Positions 55,771-64,000 of a DNA stretch of 64,000 bases are shown here, one piece after another. The DNA lies in NCBI RefSeq assembly GCF_002091475.1, contig NZ_BCTR01000039.1, positions 1 to 64,000 on the forward strand. Direction: 5' to 3'. The position numbers were made by a program, and so were the translations under genes. Origin of the DNA: Sphingomonas azotifigens NBRC 15497 (lineage in GTDB: Bacteria > Pseudomonadota > Alphaproteobacteria > Sphingomonadales > Sphingomonadaceae). A model generated the notes under the pieces. That model had not been told where the DNA came from and made no database searches. It saw nothing but the letters and a program-made list of their open reading frames with translations. Numbering within the stretch: position 1 is the first letter of the stretch; each line of letters begins with the position of its first letter.

Positions 55771-56094
55771 ATGCCTGCGCTCATCATCACGACCGTCGAC
55801 GGCGAGGAGAAGCAGATCGAGGACACTGCGGCGCTCGAAGCCGAGATCGCCCGGTTCGAGGAGGCGTTGCAAGCTCTTGTCCCGGATCTGGAAGGTGACG
55901 ACGAGGCAGGAGACCGAGCGGTCGGCGTCTATCGGATGTTATGTTACAATCTCAATGAAATTCTGTCCAAAGTCGAAGAGCGGAATGATCAGGTGAACAA
56001 TGGGGGTGGTTATGATCAAAGAAAGTTTGCCGTGAATTTGAAAAGGCGTCTGCAACAATATTTTAGGAAATTCTCTATTTGTCCGTTTTCGTGA
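55771..56094 (+). CDS. small hypothetical protein in island region
   Basis: A 107-residue protein of unknown function. The ATG 55771 has GGGGAGAAG upstream. The first 65 residues are acidic and helical (DGEEKQIEDTAALEAEIARF, EALQALVPDLEGDDEAGDRA), and the end is basic (QRKFAVNLKRRLQQYFRKF). No domain was recognised. The last 100 bases are AT-rich, unlike the neighbours, which fits a horizontally acquired origin next to the integrase. The tail from residue 80 on could also be read-through into non-coding DNA after a small deletion. Confidence 0.5.
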   Translation: MPALIITTVDGEEKQIEDTAALEAEIARFEEALQALVPDLEGDDEAGDRAVGVYRMLCYNLNEILSKVEERNDQVNNGGGYDQRKFAVNLKRRLQQYFRKFSICPFS

Positions 56095-56168
56095 ATGGGG
56101 ATATTTTGTTGGTGTTAAATTCGTTTGAATGCTGCGAGCAGCGACATCTTTGCGCGTTAAGCGGCAGT

Positions 56169-56807
56169 TCAAGGCGCAAGTGCATCCGTTGGTTGACGTA
56201 ACGCCGCCTCTACGGCGAGGCGTAACGTGCTTCGTGCGATCTGGTCGGGGCTGCTCCCTGACGGCTCGAACGGGTCGATCAGATGCTTGTTGCGCAGCGA
56301 TGCGAACCCGTAGACCGTCGACCACAGCGAAAGCAGCCGCAGCGTTCGTTCCTGTTCCGAAAGCGTCGGCCGCGCCGCTTCCAGTTGCGCCTGCAGCGCA
56401 TGGCGGCCAGCCTGCTGGTGGTGCAGCAGTGCCGGATCGGGGGCCGGGCTGGTCAGCTCGCTTTCGTACATCAGCTCGAGAAGGCGCGGGTTCGCCTGCG
56501 CGAAGGCGATGAACGACAGGCAGAGTTCGAGGAGATTTTCGGCCGGGCTGGCGGTATCCGATGTCGCCCGCACCGCCGCTTCGCCGAGCCTGGCATAGCC
56601 TTCCAGCGCGATCGCCAGCAGCAGTTCGCGACGGTCCCGGAAATGATGATAGGGCGCGCCCGGCGAGACGCCCACCGCCTGTGCCAGCGTGCGGACCGAC
56701 AGGCCGTGATGGCCGTGCGCGCGCACATGCGCATGGGCCGCCAGCAGCAGGTCGCGGCGTAGATCCTCGCGATGATAGGGGCGCCGCTCGGCGGGCTCCG
56801 CAGCCAT
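56169..56807 (-). CDS. TetR-family transcriptional regulator
   Basis: A repressor of 212 residues, start ATG 56807. The helix-turn-helix is at residues of about 15-60 (LRRDLLLAAHAHVRAHGHHG, SVRTLAQAVGVSPGAPYHHF, DRRELLLAIALEGY). The ligand-binding part has the TetR_C-like region SPAENLLELCLSFIAFAQAN and LWSTVYGFASLRNKHLI. It is divergent from the FAD monooxygenase/C-deglycosidase operon, and the spacer holds palindromic operators (56864-56901), so it very probably represses that operon and itself. The inducer is probably an aromatic compound from the pathway, which is inference. Confidence 0.92.
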   Translation of the reverse strand: MAAEPAERRPYHREDLRRDLLLAAHAHVRAHGHHGLSVRTLAQAVGVSPGAPYHHFRDRRELLLAIALEGYARLGEAAVRATSDTASPAENLLELCLSFIAFAQANPRLLELMYESELTSPAPDPALLHHQQAGRHALQAQLEAARPTLSEQERTLRLLSLWSTVYGFASLRNKHLIDPFEPSGSSPDQIARSTLRLAVEAALRQPTDALAP

Positions 56808-56863
56808 GGTTCTCGGGTACCTCCAGCTTCGCCTTACGCACCAACGGGCCGCTTGCCAACAAT

Positions 56864-56901
56864 CTAATCATTGATTAGTTGATAATCTAATCACGAATCA
56901 G
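56864..56901. promoter_or_regulatory. TetR-type operator palindromes
   Basis: A perfect palindrome CTAATCA-T-TGATTAG lies at 56864-56878. A second, imperfect copy (CTAATCACGAATCAG) lies at 56887-56901. The centres are 23 bases apart. They sit in the AT-rich 140-base spacer between the TetR gene and the divergent operon starting at 56948. Two nearby copies suit binding of two dimers and shutting of both promoters. Confidence 0.75.
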
Positions 56902-56947
56902 ATCGCGCCGAACCTATGGTGCGACGAACGGGATTAGGAGCTGGACG

Positions 56948-58174
56948 ATGGCATCAGGTCGTATTGCGATCATCGGCGCAGGGCCGGGCGGCATGGCGGC
57001 GGCGCTAGCGGCGATCCGCGTGGGGTTCGACGTCACGCTGTACGAGCGCGCCGGCGAGGTGAAGGCGGCGGGGAACATCCTGAACCTCTGGCCGCCGCCC
57101 CAGAAGGTGCTGAAGCTGATCGGGGTGGATACCGAGGATCTCGGCGCGCCGTGCCAGGTGTTCTTCCGCAACGCGCGCGGCAAGAACCGCGCGGTCGTCA
57201 ACCTGCCCGAGGCGGTGGTGCGCGAATATGGCGGCGGCTTCATCGGCCTGCTGCGCTGGGGGCTGTACCAGCGGATGCTCGCGGCGCTCCCGCCCGGCGT
57301 GCTTCGCTTGGGGCACGAACTGCGGACGATCGAGGACACGGGCCGTACGGTGCGGCTCGGCTTCGCCGATGGCACCAATGCCGAAGCCGATGTGGTGATC
57401 GGTGCCGACGGGCTGCGATCGATGGTGCGCGCGCAGCTCTGGGGCGATCAGCCGATCCGGCACCAGCGGCTGCACCTGGTGGGCGGCTATCTGTTCCTCG
57501 ACGAAGCGCCGGACGGGATCGGGGTGATCTCGCACAACCGCACGACCCAGGTGAGCTACACGCCGATCCGCCACGAAGGAAAATCGGGCTATGAATGGTG
57601 GGTGCTGGAGGCCTGCGACCCGGACGCACCGCCCCCTGCCGATCTGATCGGTTTCTGCCGAACGCGTGCGGCGGGTTTCCCGGCGAGGGTACAGGAACTG
57701 ATCGCCGCCACCCCACCGGCGCACCTACAGCGCTGGGAGATCCGCGATCGGCCGCCGCTGCCGCAATGGTCGAAGGGGCGGGTGACGCTGGTCGGCGATG
57801 CCGCGCATCCCACCTCGCCCTATGCCGCCTATGGCGCCGGCATGTCGATCGAGGACGGCTATTTCCTCGCCCGCGAACTGGCGGCGGTGGAGATCGCCGA
57901 TACCGCGGCGGTGCAGGGCGCGCTCCAGCGCTACGAGGATCGCCGCAAGCCGCACACCGCGCAGGTGACGCAGGGCGCCTATCACACCGGCCGCATGTTC
58001 CATCACCTGCCCGCGCCGTTGCGGCCGATCCGCGACCTGGTGTTCGATCACACCCCGTTCCTCCAGAAGATGGTGGGCGACGACATGCCCGCGCACATCG
58101 TCGCGCAGCTCGCCGAGATCGAGAATGCCGAACCCTATGTACCCGCCCACCGGCGCAAGGAGGATGCGGCATGA
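56948..58174 (+). CDS. FAD-dependent aromatic monooxygenase (class A, salicylate-hydroxylase-like)
   Basis: A flavoprotein hydroxylase of 408 residues. Motifs in order: the FAD-binding GxGxxG as AIIGAGPGGMAAALAA at the N-terminus, the DG motif VVIGADGLRSMVR near residue 160, and the GD motif VTLVGDAAHPTSPYAAYGAG near residue 285. Such enzymes hydroxylate phenolic rings with NAD(P)H and O2. The ATG 56948 is preceded by TAGGAG. It is first in an operon and overlaps the next gene by 4 bases. In this place it could oxidise the aglycone (flavone, xanthone or anthraquinone type) released by the C-deglycosidase; this is inference from context. Confidence 0.88.
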   Translation: MASGRIAIIGAGPGGMAAALAAIRVGFDVTLYERAGEVKAAGNILNLWPPPQKVLKLIGVDTEDLGAPCQVFFRNARGKNRAVVNLPEAVVREYGGGFIGLLRWGLYQRMLAALPPGVLRLGHELRTIEDTGRTVRLGFADGTNAEADVVIGADGLRSMVRAQLWGDQPIRHQRLHLVGGYLFLDEAPDGIGVISHNRTTQVSYTPIRHEGKSGYEWWVLEACDPDAPPPADLIGFCRTRAAGFPARVQELIAATPPAHLQRWEIRDRPPLPQWSKGRVTLVGDAAHPTSPYAAYGAGMSIEDGYFLARELAAVEIADTAAVQGALQRYEDRRKPHTAQVTQGAYHTGRMFHHLPAPLRPIRDLVFDHTPFLQKMVGDDMPAHIVAQLAEIENAEPYVPAHRRKEDAA

Positions 58175-59088
58175 CGTTCCGCTATGGCATATCGCTCTAC
58201 AGCTATACCGACGACTTCGGCACCGCGATGACGCTCGACGACGCCTTCTATCATGTCGCCGAGGCGGGGGCCGCGGGCATCGAGATCCTCGGCGAAACCC
58301 ATCTCGCCGGCTATCCCGAGCCGCCGGCGGCATGGTTCGATCGCTGGTTCGCGCTGGTCGATCGCTTCGGCCTGCAACCGACCAACTATGGCTGCTGGGT
58401 CGATAGCTGCGTGCAGAAGCGGCGCGTGCTGACGGCAGAGGAGGCGAGCGCCGGGCTGGCGCGCGACCTCCAGCTCGCCCACCGGCTGGGCTTCCGCTTC
58501 GTGCGGCCCAAATTCGGGGTGATCGACGACGAACTGACCCCGCACCCGATCTGGGAGGCCGCGGTCGAGCGCGTGCTCGATCTGGCCGCGAAGCTTGATG
58601 TGGTGATCTGCCCCGAAATCCACGCGCCGACGCCGATCCGCCATCCGGTGGTGGAGGGCTATGTCGACTTCATCCAGCGCACCGGCACGCGCCACTTCGG
58701 GCTGCTGATCGATACCGGCATCTTCCAGGATCGGCCGCTGCCCTATTGGCCCGGCGAGACCCCGGAGATGCGCGAGAATGCGATGGGCTTCCTCAACGGC
58801 ATCAAGGTGCCGGTGGAGCAGCTTGCCGAGGTGATCGACCATGTCGTGTTCATCCAGGCCAAGTTCCACCATATCGACGCACAGCTGCACGACCATCACA
58901 TCCCGTGGGAGCGGATCGTGCCGATGCTGAAGAAGCTCGACTATACCGGCTGGCTGTCCAGCGAATATGAAGGCGTGCGCGATCCGTGGCTCGCCATCGA
59001 GCAGGTGCGGCGCCAGCACGCGCTGATCCGCAACCTCGAACGCGCCTATGATGCCCAGACCAGCAGCGGGGAGCAGGCCCATGCTTGA
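58171..59088 (+). CDS. C-deglycosidase alpha subunit-like (sugar isomerase/AP-endonuclease 2 fold)
   Basis: A TIM-barrel metalloenzyme of 305 residues (AP_endonuc_2 family). Likely metal ligands are visible: Glu in VVICPEIHAP, Asp in FGLLIDTGIF, His in IQAKFHHIDAQ and Glu in LSSEYEGV. It overlaps the previous gene by 4 bases (ATGA) and the next by 8. The next gene encodes a CGDB (DUF6379)-like protein, and this pairing is the signature of C-glycoside deglycosidases (the CarC/CarB and DgpC/DgpB types), which cut the carbon-carbon bond of 3-oxo-C-glycosides. On its own the family would only be called a sugar isomerase/epimerase; the pairing gives the specific reading. Confidence 0.85.
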   Translation: MTFRYGISLYSYTDDFGTAMTLDDAFYHVAEAGAAGIEILGETHLAGYPEPPAAWFDRWFALVDRFGLQPTNYGCWVDSCVQKRRVLTAEEASAGLARDLQLAHRLGFRFVRPKFGVIDDELTPHPIWEAAVERVLDLAAKLDVVICPEIHAPTPIRHPVVEGYVDFIQRTGTRHFGLLIDTGIFQDRPLPYWPGETPEMRENAMGFLNGIKVPVEQLAEVIDHVVFIQAKFHHIDAQLHDHHIPWERIVPMLKKLDYTGWLSSEYEGVRDPWLAIEQVRRQHALIRNLERAYDAQTSSGEQAHA

Positions 59089-59482
59089 ACGCAGTACGAT
59101 CCAGAGCAGCGGCTTCTCGAACCTGGGGCCGGAAGGCGCACGCACCGGCTTTCGCCTGCGGCTGCGCCAGCCCAATTATCGCGGCATGCGCCTGTCGCTG
59201 ATCGAGGGCGTGGACGTGGTGGTGGACGGGGAGCGCTTTCCCGCTGCCGACAATCGTATCCTCTTCCAGGGGCGGACCTTCGGGCGCGCCGACCTGGACG
59301 ACGCGACCGAAACGCGCTGGCCGGTGGGCGAGACGATCGATGTGCTGGTCGATCGGCCGGGCGGGCTGGTGCCGGGGGTCCACCAGGTGGAGACCATCGT
59401 CTGGATGCGGCACCCCTATTTCCCGCCGCAGTTCCAGCCGGTGCCGATGCGCGATGCGCGCGAGGCGACCATCGTCCTGTAG
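59081..59482 (+). CDS. C-deglycosidase beta subunit-like (CGDB/DUF6379)
   Basis: A 133-residue protein with a beta-sandwich look and no signal peptide. It starts at ATG 59081 inside the preceding gene (8-base overlap). Typical family stretches are GFRLRLRQPNYRGMRLSLIE, GVDVVVDGERFPAADNRILF and HPYFPPQFQPVPMRDAREA. Members of this family form the small subunit of C-glycoside deglycosidases and help to build the active site with the TIM-barrel subunit. Together with the upstream gene it makes the C-C bond-cleaving enzyme of this locus likely. The alternative is a partner for an unrelated sugar isomerase. Confidence 0.82.
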   Translation: MLERSTIQSSGFSNLGPEGARTGFRLRLRQPNYRGMRLSLIEGVDVVVDGERFPAADNRILFQGRTFGRADLDDATETRWPVGETIDVLVDRPGGLVPGVHQVETIVWMRHPYFPPQFQPVPMRDAREATIVL

Positions 59483-59613
59483 GCGCGTCGGGATCGCGAT
59501 CGATCCACTAGATGGATCGGTCGCGATCGACGGCATCGATTTCCCTGAAGATGCCGCGCGTGGCAGACATGCCGTGGCAGGCTGCAACGGGCCGCAGAGG
59601 GGATGTCGCCACC
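59483..59613. other. spacer before the GH106 gene
   Basis: The 131 bases hold no gene; the frame of the next gene is open here, but the peptide is not homologous. A short near-palindrome around 59490-59530 (gatcgcgatcgatccactag, then gatcggtcgcgatcgacgg) is rich in GATCGCGATCG units and might be a regulatory or a DNA-methylation-rich site. Confidence 0.3.
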
Positions 59614-62600
59614 GTGAAGTTGAAATCTCGTGCGAAGGCAGCGCTGGCGTGCACTGCGGCCTGCGTGCTGCTGGCGCCCGGTCTCACGCTTGCCCAGCAG
59701 CAGGCCGATCCGCTGGAGGCCGGCTTTCGCACGCCACCCGCGGAGGCGCGGCCGTTCGTCTGGTGGCACTGGATGAACGGTAACGTCACTGCCGATGGCG
59801 CCGAGCGCGATCTCGAATGGATGGCGCGGGCGGGTATCGGCGGGGTACAGCTGTTCGAAGGCAACCTCGCCACGCCGCAGGTCGTGTCCGATCGCCTGGC
59901 CTGGGGCGGCGCGGGATGGGCATCGGCACTGCGGCGCAGCGCCGATGCCGCCGCCCGGCTGGGGCTGCGCTTCGGCATCGCCTCGTCGCCGGGCTGGAGC
60001 AGCAGCGGGGCGCCGTTCGTCACGCCCGACGCGGCGATGAAGAAGCTGGTGTGGAGCGAGACGCGGGTATCTGCGGATCGCCCGTTCGACGGCCGGCTGG
60101 CGCCGCCGCCGAGGATCGCCGGGCCGTATCAGGACCTTGCGAGCCCGACGCCGCTCGCCCCCTTTTACCGTGACGTGCGGGTGCTGGCGGTGCCCGAAGC
60201 CGATGATCGGCTCCAGCCCGTGGCGATTCAGGCCAGCGGCGGCGTGCCCGTCGATCCGCGGGCGATGACCGACGGGGCGTTCGGCGCGCCGGTGGCACTG
60301 CCGTTTGCGCCGGGGTCAGGCGAGGCTTGGATCGTGCAGGATTTCGGGCGTGTCGTCACGGCCCGGGCGGTGACGCTGGGGCTGCCCGGGCGTCGCGGCT
60401 TCGGCGCGCCGCCGCCCGCGCACGCGACGCTGGAGGCGAGCGACGACGGCCGCATCTATCGGCATATCGCCGATCTGCCGGCGGGCGCCGCACAGGTGCG
60501 CGTGGCTGCCTTTGCCCCGGCGCGCGGACGGTATTTCCGGGTGCGGCTCACCGTACCGGAGGGCGGCGGTCTGCCGCCGACGGCGCCCGGCGTCGTGCCG
60601 ATGCCGTCGCCGCCGCGCGCGCAGGGCGTCGCACTCTCCGAATTCGCCCTGTTCGTGCATGGTCGTGTCGATCATGCCGTCGAAAAGGCCGGCTTCGCGG
60701 CGGCGGACCGCTATGCGGCGATCCCCACCACGGCCGCCGCGGCCAAGGCGCCGATCGCGCCGGGCGAGGTCGTCGATCTCACTCGCCGGTTGCGGCCGGA
60801 CGGGACGCTCGACTGGCGGCCGCCGGCGGGCCGCTGGACGATCCTGCGCTTCGGCACCACGCTCACGGGTCAGCAGAACGGCCCCGCGCCGGCAGACGCG
60901 ACCGGGCTGGAAGTCGACAAGCTCGATGCCCAGGCGGTGCGCGGCTATGTCGATACCTATCTCGGCAAATATCGCGATGCGGCGGGCGGCCCGGCGGCGC
61001 TCGCGGCGCTGCTCAGCGACAGCATCGAGGCGGGATCGCAGAACTGGACGCCGGCGATGCTTGACGCCTTCCGCCAGGCGCGCGGCTATGATCCGGTGCC
61101 GTGGCTGCCCGCGCTGGCCGGCCGCATCGTCGAGAGCGCCGAGAAGACCGATCGCTTCCTCTGGGACTTCCGCCAGACCATCGCCGAACTGCTCGCCCGC
61201 AACCATTATGGCGTGCTGGCAGAGGCCGCGCGGGCGCGGGGCATGACCTATTATGCCGAAGCGCTGGAGGATCATCGGCCGCAGTTGGGTGACGACCTGG
61301 CGATGCGCGCGGCGGCGGACGTGCCGATGGGGGCGATCTGGACCGTGCCGCCGGGCGGGGCGCCGCGCCAGACCTTCGTCGCCGATCTGCAGGGCGCCGC
61401 CTCGGTCGCGCATGTCGCGGGGAAGCCGCTGGTCGCGGCGGAGACCTTTACCGCCTTCGGCAACCCCTGGGGGTTCGCGCCCCGCGACCTCAAGGCGACG
61501 GCCGATTGGGCCTTCGCGCTGGGCGTCAACCGGATCATGATCCACACCTCGCCGCACCAACCGACCGAGGACAAGCCGGGCATGTCGCCCGCGCCTCCTA
61601 TCTGCTCCAGCAGGGCAGGCCGGTGGCGGACATCGCCTATTTCGCGGGGGAGGAGGCGCCGATCACCGGGCTCTACGGCGAAACGCCGGTGCCGCTTCCC
61701 GCCGGTCACGGTTTCGACTTTGTCAGCCGCGACGTGCTGCTGGATGCGCTGGCGGTGGCGCCCGACGGTACGCTGCGGACGCCGGGCGGCGCGCGCTATG
61801 CGCTGCTCGAACTGGGCGGCGACAGCGCGAACGGGATGACGCTTGCGGTGCTGGCGCGGATCGCCGCGCTGGTGGACCAGGGGGCGACGGTGGTGGGCGC
61901 GCGGCCCAAGGGCTCGCCGAGCCTCGCCGACGATCCCCGCCGCGTCGCCGCGCTCGTCGATCGGCTGTGGAGCGGGCAGGGGCCGCATCACGTCTGGACC
62001 GATCGCGCTGCGGCACTGAAGGCGCGGGGCGTGGGCCGCGACTGGGAGATGCCGGGCGTCGCCGATAGTGCGCTGGGCGTGCTCCATCGCCGGCTCGGCG
62101 CCGGCCATCTCTGGTTCGTCGCGAACCATGGCGCGACGCCGATCCAGGGCGAGATGGCGTTTCGCGTCACGGGGCTGGTGCCCGAGCTTTGGTTCGCGGA
62201 CACGGGCGAGATCCGGCCTGCGAGCTATCGGGTTCAGGACGGCCGCACGTTCGTGCCGCTTGCGCTGGAAGGAAGCGGATCGGCATTCGTCGTCTTCCGC
62301 CGCGCGGCAAGCGCGCAGGCGGCATCGGTGCCGGAGCTGAGCTGGGAACCGGCGCTGACGATCGACGGCAGTTGGGAGGTGACGTTCCCGGGCATCGGCA
62401 CCGTGCCGCTGGCGACGGGGTCCTGGGCCAAGGCCGAAGTGGCGGCGCTCCGCCATTTCTCCGGCACCGCCGTCTATCGCCGTACGCTGGACGTGCCTGC
62501 GGCACTCGTGGCCAAGGGGCACCTGATGCTCGATCTGGGCGACGTGCGCGAAGTGGCGCGGGTGCGGATCAACGGCGAGGAGGCGGGCATCGCCTGGAAG

Positions 62601-62792
62601 CTGCCCTTCCGGGTCGACGTGACCGGCCGCCTGCGCCCAGGGCCGAACCGGATCGAGGTGGAGGTCGCCAATCTCTGGGTGAACCACCTGATCGACGCGG
62701 CCAAGGGCGGGCCGGACGACGCGTACCGCCCCGATGCGCCGCTGCGCGAGTCCGGGCTGATCGGGCCGGTGCGGATCCTCGCCGCGCGCTGA
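59614..62792 (+). pseudogene. GH106 alpha-L-rhamnosidase, broken by frameshift and apparent deletion
   Basis: The enzyme would remove terminal rhamnose from glycosides in the periplasm. A GTG at 59614 opens a signal peptide (ending LTLAQQQ). GH106 blocks follow: RPFVWWHWMNGNVT, LEWMARAGIGGVQLFEGN, ASSPGWSSSGAPFVTPD, then LSDSIEAGSQNWTPAMLDAF, MTYYAEALEDHRPQLGDD and NRIMIHTSPHQPTEDKPGM (near 61578). There the frame changes: the homology continues in the third frame with ARASYLLQQGRPVADIAYF up to the stop at 62792, including a C-terminal beta-sandwich (TAVYRRTLDVP, RINGEEAGIAWKLPFRVDVT). About 30 residues that normally lie between these two blocks are also missing, so a deletion, not only one lost base, is likely. 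A sequencing or assembly error is possible. Confidence 0.82.
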
Positions 62793-62801
62793 GCGCGGGC
62801 G

Positions 62802-63707
62802 TCACATCAGCACGGCGGGCTCGCGCAGGCGTTCGATCATCCAGCGCAGGCCTTCGTCGTTCTTGCGGCTGCTGTGATACTGGATCATCTCGCGCATCGG
62901 CTGGAACGGGAAGGGAATGGGCGCGGTGCGCAGCGGCAGCGCGGCGACGACGCGCTGCGCCAGCCGTTCCTGCACCAGCGCCAGCCGCTGCGATCCGACC
63001 AGCAGCCAGGGCAGGGTGGTGAAGGACGGCGCCTCCACCTCTACCCGCCGCTCGATGCCCAGCTGGCGCACCTGGCGATCGGCGAAGGACAGGTCGCGCG
63101 GGCCGCCGAACCGTACCACCACATGCCCGGCACTGGTGAAATCCTCCAGCGTCAGGACGTCGTCGAACAGCGGGTTCTCCGCCCAGCCGACGACGACATA
63201 GCGCTCTTCGCACAGCAATTCGCTGGGGTGATCGGTGAAGATGAACTGTTCGGGCGCGACGAACAGGTCCGCGCGGCCCTCGCGCAGTTCGATGCCGGTC
63301 TCCGGGCTGGGCAGGGTGATTTCCAGCCGGATCCCCGGGGCGGTCGCCGCCAGCGTCTGGAGCGCGGGCGCCAGCACCGCCGTCATCACATAGTCGGAGA
63401 GGATCAGCCGGAAGCGCCGCTGGCTGGTCGCGGGATCGAAGCGGCCGGAGGTGACCAGCATCGATTCCACCGCGTCCAGGCACTCGCGCACCTGTGGCAC
63501 CAGCGCCTCCGCATAGGCGGTGGGGTACATGCGCTTTCCCTGCGCCACGAGCAGTTCGTCGCCGAAGAAGTCGCGCAGCCGGGTGAGCGCAGCGCTCATC
63601 GCCGGCTGGCTGAGGTTCATCTGCCGGGCGGCGGCCGAGACGCTGCGCGTTTCGAGCAGCACGTCGAGCGCACCCAGCAGGTTGAGATCCAGGCCCTTGA
63701 ACCGCAT
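62802..63707 (-). CDS. LysR-family transcriptional regulator
   Basis: A regulator of 301 residues with start ATG 63707, preceded by GGAGAGG. Helix-turn-helix: GLDLNLLGALDVLLETRSVS, SQPAMSAALTRLRDFFGDEL, GKRMYPTAYAEAL. The effector domain follows (FRLILSDYVMTAVLAPALQT, GRADLFVAPEQFIFTDH). Like the LysR gene at 37643 it belongs to the NodD/NahR-like subgroup, whose members often sense aromatic compounds such as flavonoids. It is convergent with the C-glycoside operon (10 bases apart) and follows the GMC oxidoreductase gene on the same strand. A tandem 9-bp repeat upstream (63744-63761) may be its own binding site. Confidence 0.92.
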   Translation of the reverse strand: MRFKGLDLNLLGALDVLLETRSVSAAARQMNLSQPAMSAALTRLRDFFGDELLVAQGKRMYPTAYAEALVPQVRECLDAVESMLVTSGRFDPATSQRRFRLILSDYVMTAVLAPALQTLAATAPGIRLEITLPSPETGIELREGRADLFVAPEQFIFTDHPSELLCEERYVVVGWAENPLFDDVLTLEDFTSAGHVVVRFGGPRDLSFADRQVRQLGIERRVEVEAPSFTTLPWLLVGSQRLALVQERLAQRVVAALPLRTAPIPFPFQPMREMIQYHSSRKNDEGLRWMIERLREPAVLM

Positions 63708-63743
63708 GGCATTCCTCTCCGGTGGGCCTGTCGGCCCTATTTT

Positions 63744-63761
63744 CTATCGATGCTATCGATG
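63744..63761. promoter_or_regulatory. tandem 9-bp repeat upstream of LysR gene
   Basis: CTATCGATG occurs twice in direct succession (63744-63752 and 63753-63761), each with an internal ATCGAT palindrome. It lies in the 79-base gap between the LysR start and the stop of the GMC oxidoreductase gene, an expected place for a promoter or an autoregulatory site. Confidence 0.45.
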
Positions 63762-63786
63762 GATAACGGGCGCCGCAATCACCGGA

Positions 63787-64000
63787 TCAGCGGGTATTGT
63801 CCTCCAGGATCAGTTCGGCGGCGCGCCAGCCGATCACCATCGCCGGGCCGTTGGTGTTGCCGGCCGGCTGTACCGGCATCACCGAACAATCGGCGACGCG
63901 CAGCCCCTGGATGCCGTGTACCCGCAGGCGGCCATCGACCACGCCCGTGTCGGGCGTGCCCATCCGGCAGGTGCCGGTGGAGTGCAGGCCGGGGCTGGCC
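63787..64000 (-). CDS. GMC oxidoreductase, C-terminal end (rest outside window)
   Basis: The minus strand from the window edge encodes [40 protein letters not shown] and [20 protein letters not shown], then [11 protein letters not shown] and a stop at 63789-63787. This is the C-terminal signature of glucose-methanol-choline oxidoreductases: the active-site His in [10 protein letters not shown] and the flavin-contact [11 protein letters not shown]. Bacterial C-glycoside 3-oxidases of the pyranose-oxidase group belong to this superfamily, so this could be the enzyme that makes the 3-oxo substrate of the C-deglycosidase; the N-terminal part is needed to judge. Only about 70 residues are visible. 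Confidence 0.88.
   Translation of the reverse strand, partial: ASPGLHSTGTCRMGTPDTGVVDGRLRVHGIQGLRVADCSVMPVQPAGNTNGPAMVIGWRAAELILEDNTR

Noticed and set aside
1..64000. tRNA, rRNA and CRISPR arrays
   Set aside because: I looked for T-arm motifs (GGTTCGA type) with acceptor pairing and for regularly spaced repeats, and found no complete tRNA, rRNA or array; only the isolated tRNA-like 3' end at 54162-54177.

Overview
The window looks like a chromosomal segment of a sphingomonad (Alphaproteobacteria, Sphingomonas or a close relative). It is GC-rich almost throughout. It carries a Wzy/Wza/Wzc-type exopolysaccharide locus, two FecI-FecR-TonB receptor modules tied to carbohydrate enzymes, a tryptophan-halogenase-like flavoprotein beside a TonB receptor, and several GTG or TTG starts. 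The genus is inferred from gene content and style, not from a marker gene. No rRNA, complete tRNA or CRISPR array was seen.

Layout. 1-11608: the end of UDP-glucose dehydrogenase (ugd), a small secreted protein, a PDZ-M48 protease, then a polymerase/ligase, a GumB-like export lipoprotein and a BY-kinase. Two GT4 glycosyltransferases and a UDP-glucuronate-epimerase-like gene run on the opposite strand and meet the kinase gene at a strong two-way terminator. Together these suggest a uronic-acid-containing exopolysaccharide. 12332-26454: two sigma/anti-sigma/TonB-receptor modules, one followed by a periplasmic trehalase, the other by a secreted six-hairpin glycosidase-like protein and a halogenase-family flavoprotein. 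These look like carbohydrate scavenging loci. 26599-34178: a histidine kinase and an NtrC-like regulator with a degenerate AAA+ domain, a remnant of an ABC ATPase, its FtsX/MacB-like permease, an OmpR-type two-component pair and a PepSY-type membrane protein. 34545-37028: a further TonB receptor.

37643-50704 is the most striking region. A LysR regulator and an STN-containing siderophore-type TonB receptor precede eight genes. Each of the last seven starts inside the stop codon of the one before (ATGA overlaps): an SbmA/ABCD-like peptide transporter with its own ATPase, TldE/PmbA, TldD, a thioredoxin, an unknown 196-residue protein, an M3 oligopeptidase, tryptophan 2,3-dioxygenase and a Cds1-like cysteine desulfhydrase/synthase. 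I read this as a peptide uptake, reduction, proteolysis and Trp/Cys catabolism pathway. Peptide maturation is the main alternative. A convergent M16 protease follows.

53600-56100 is a mobile-element scar: a broken integrase, an intact P4-type integrase, a 16-bp sequence resembling a tRNA-Glu 3' end, and an unknown small gene. 56169-64000 is a probable C-glycoside (flavonoid-type) degradation locus: a TetR regulator with palindromic operators, an aromatic FAD monooxygenase, the alpha and beta subunits of a C-deglycosidase, a GH106 rhamnosidase broken by a frameshift with an apparent internal deletion, a LysR regulator, and the end of a GMC oxidoreductase.
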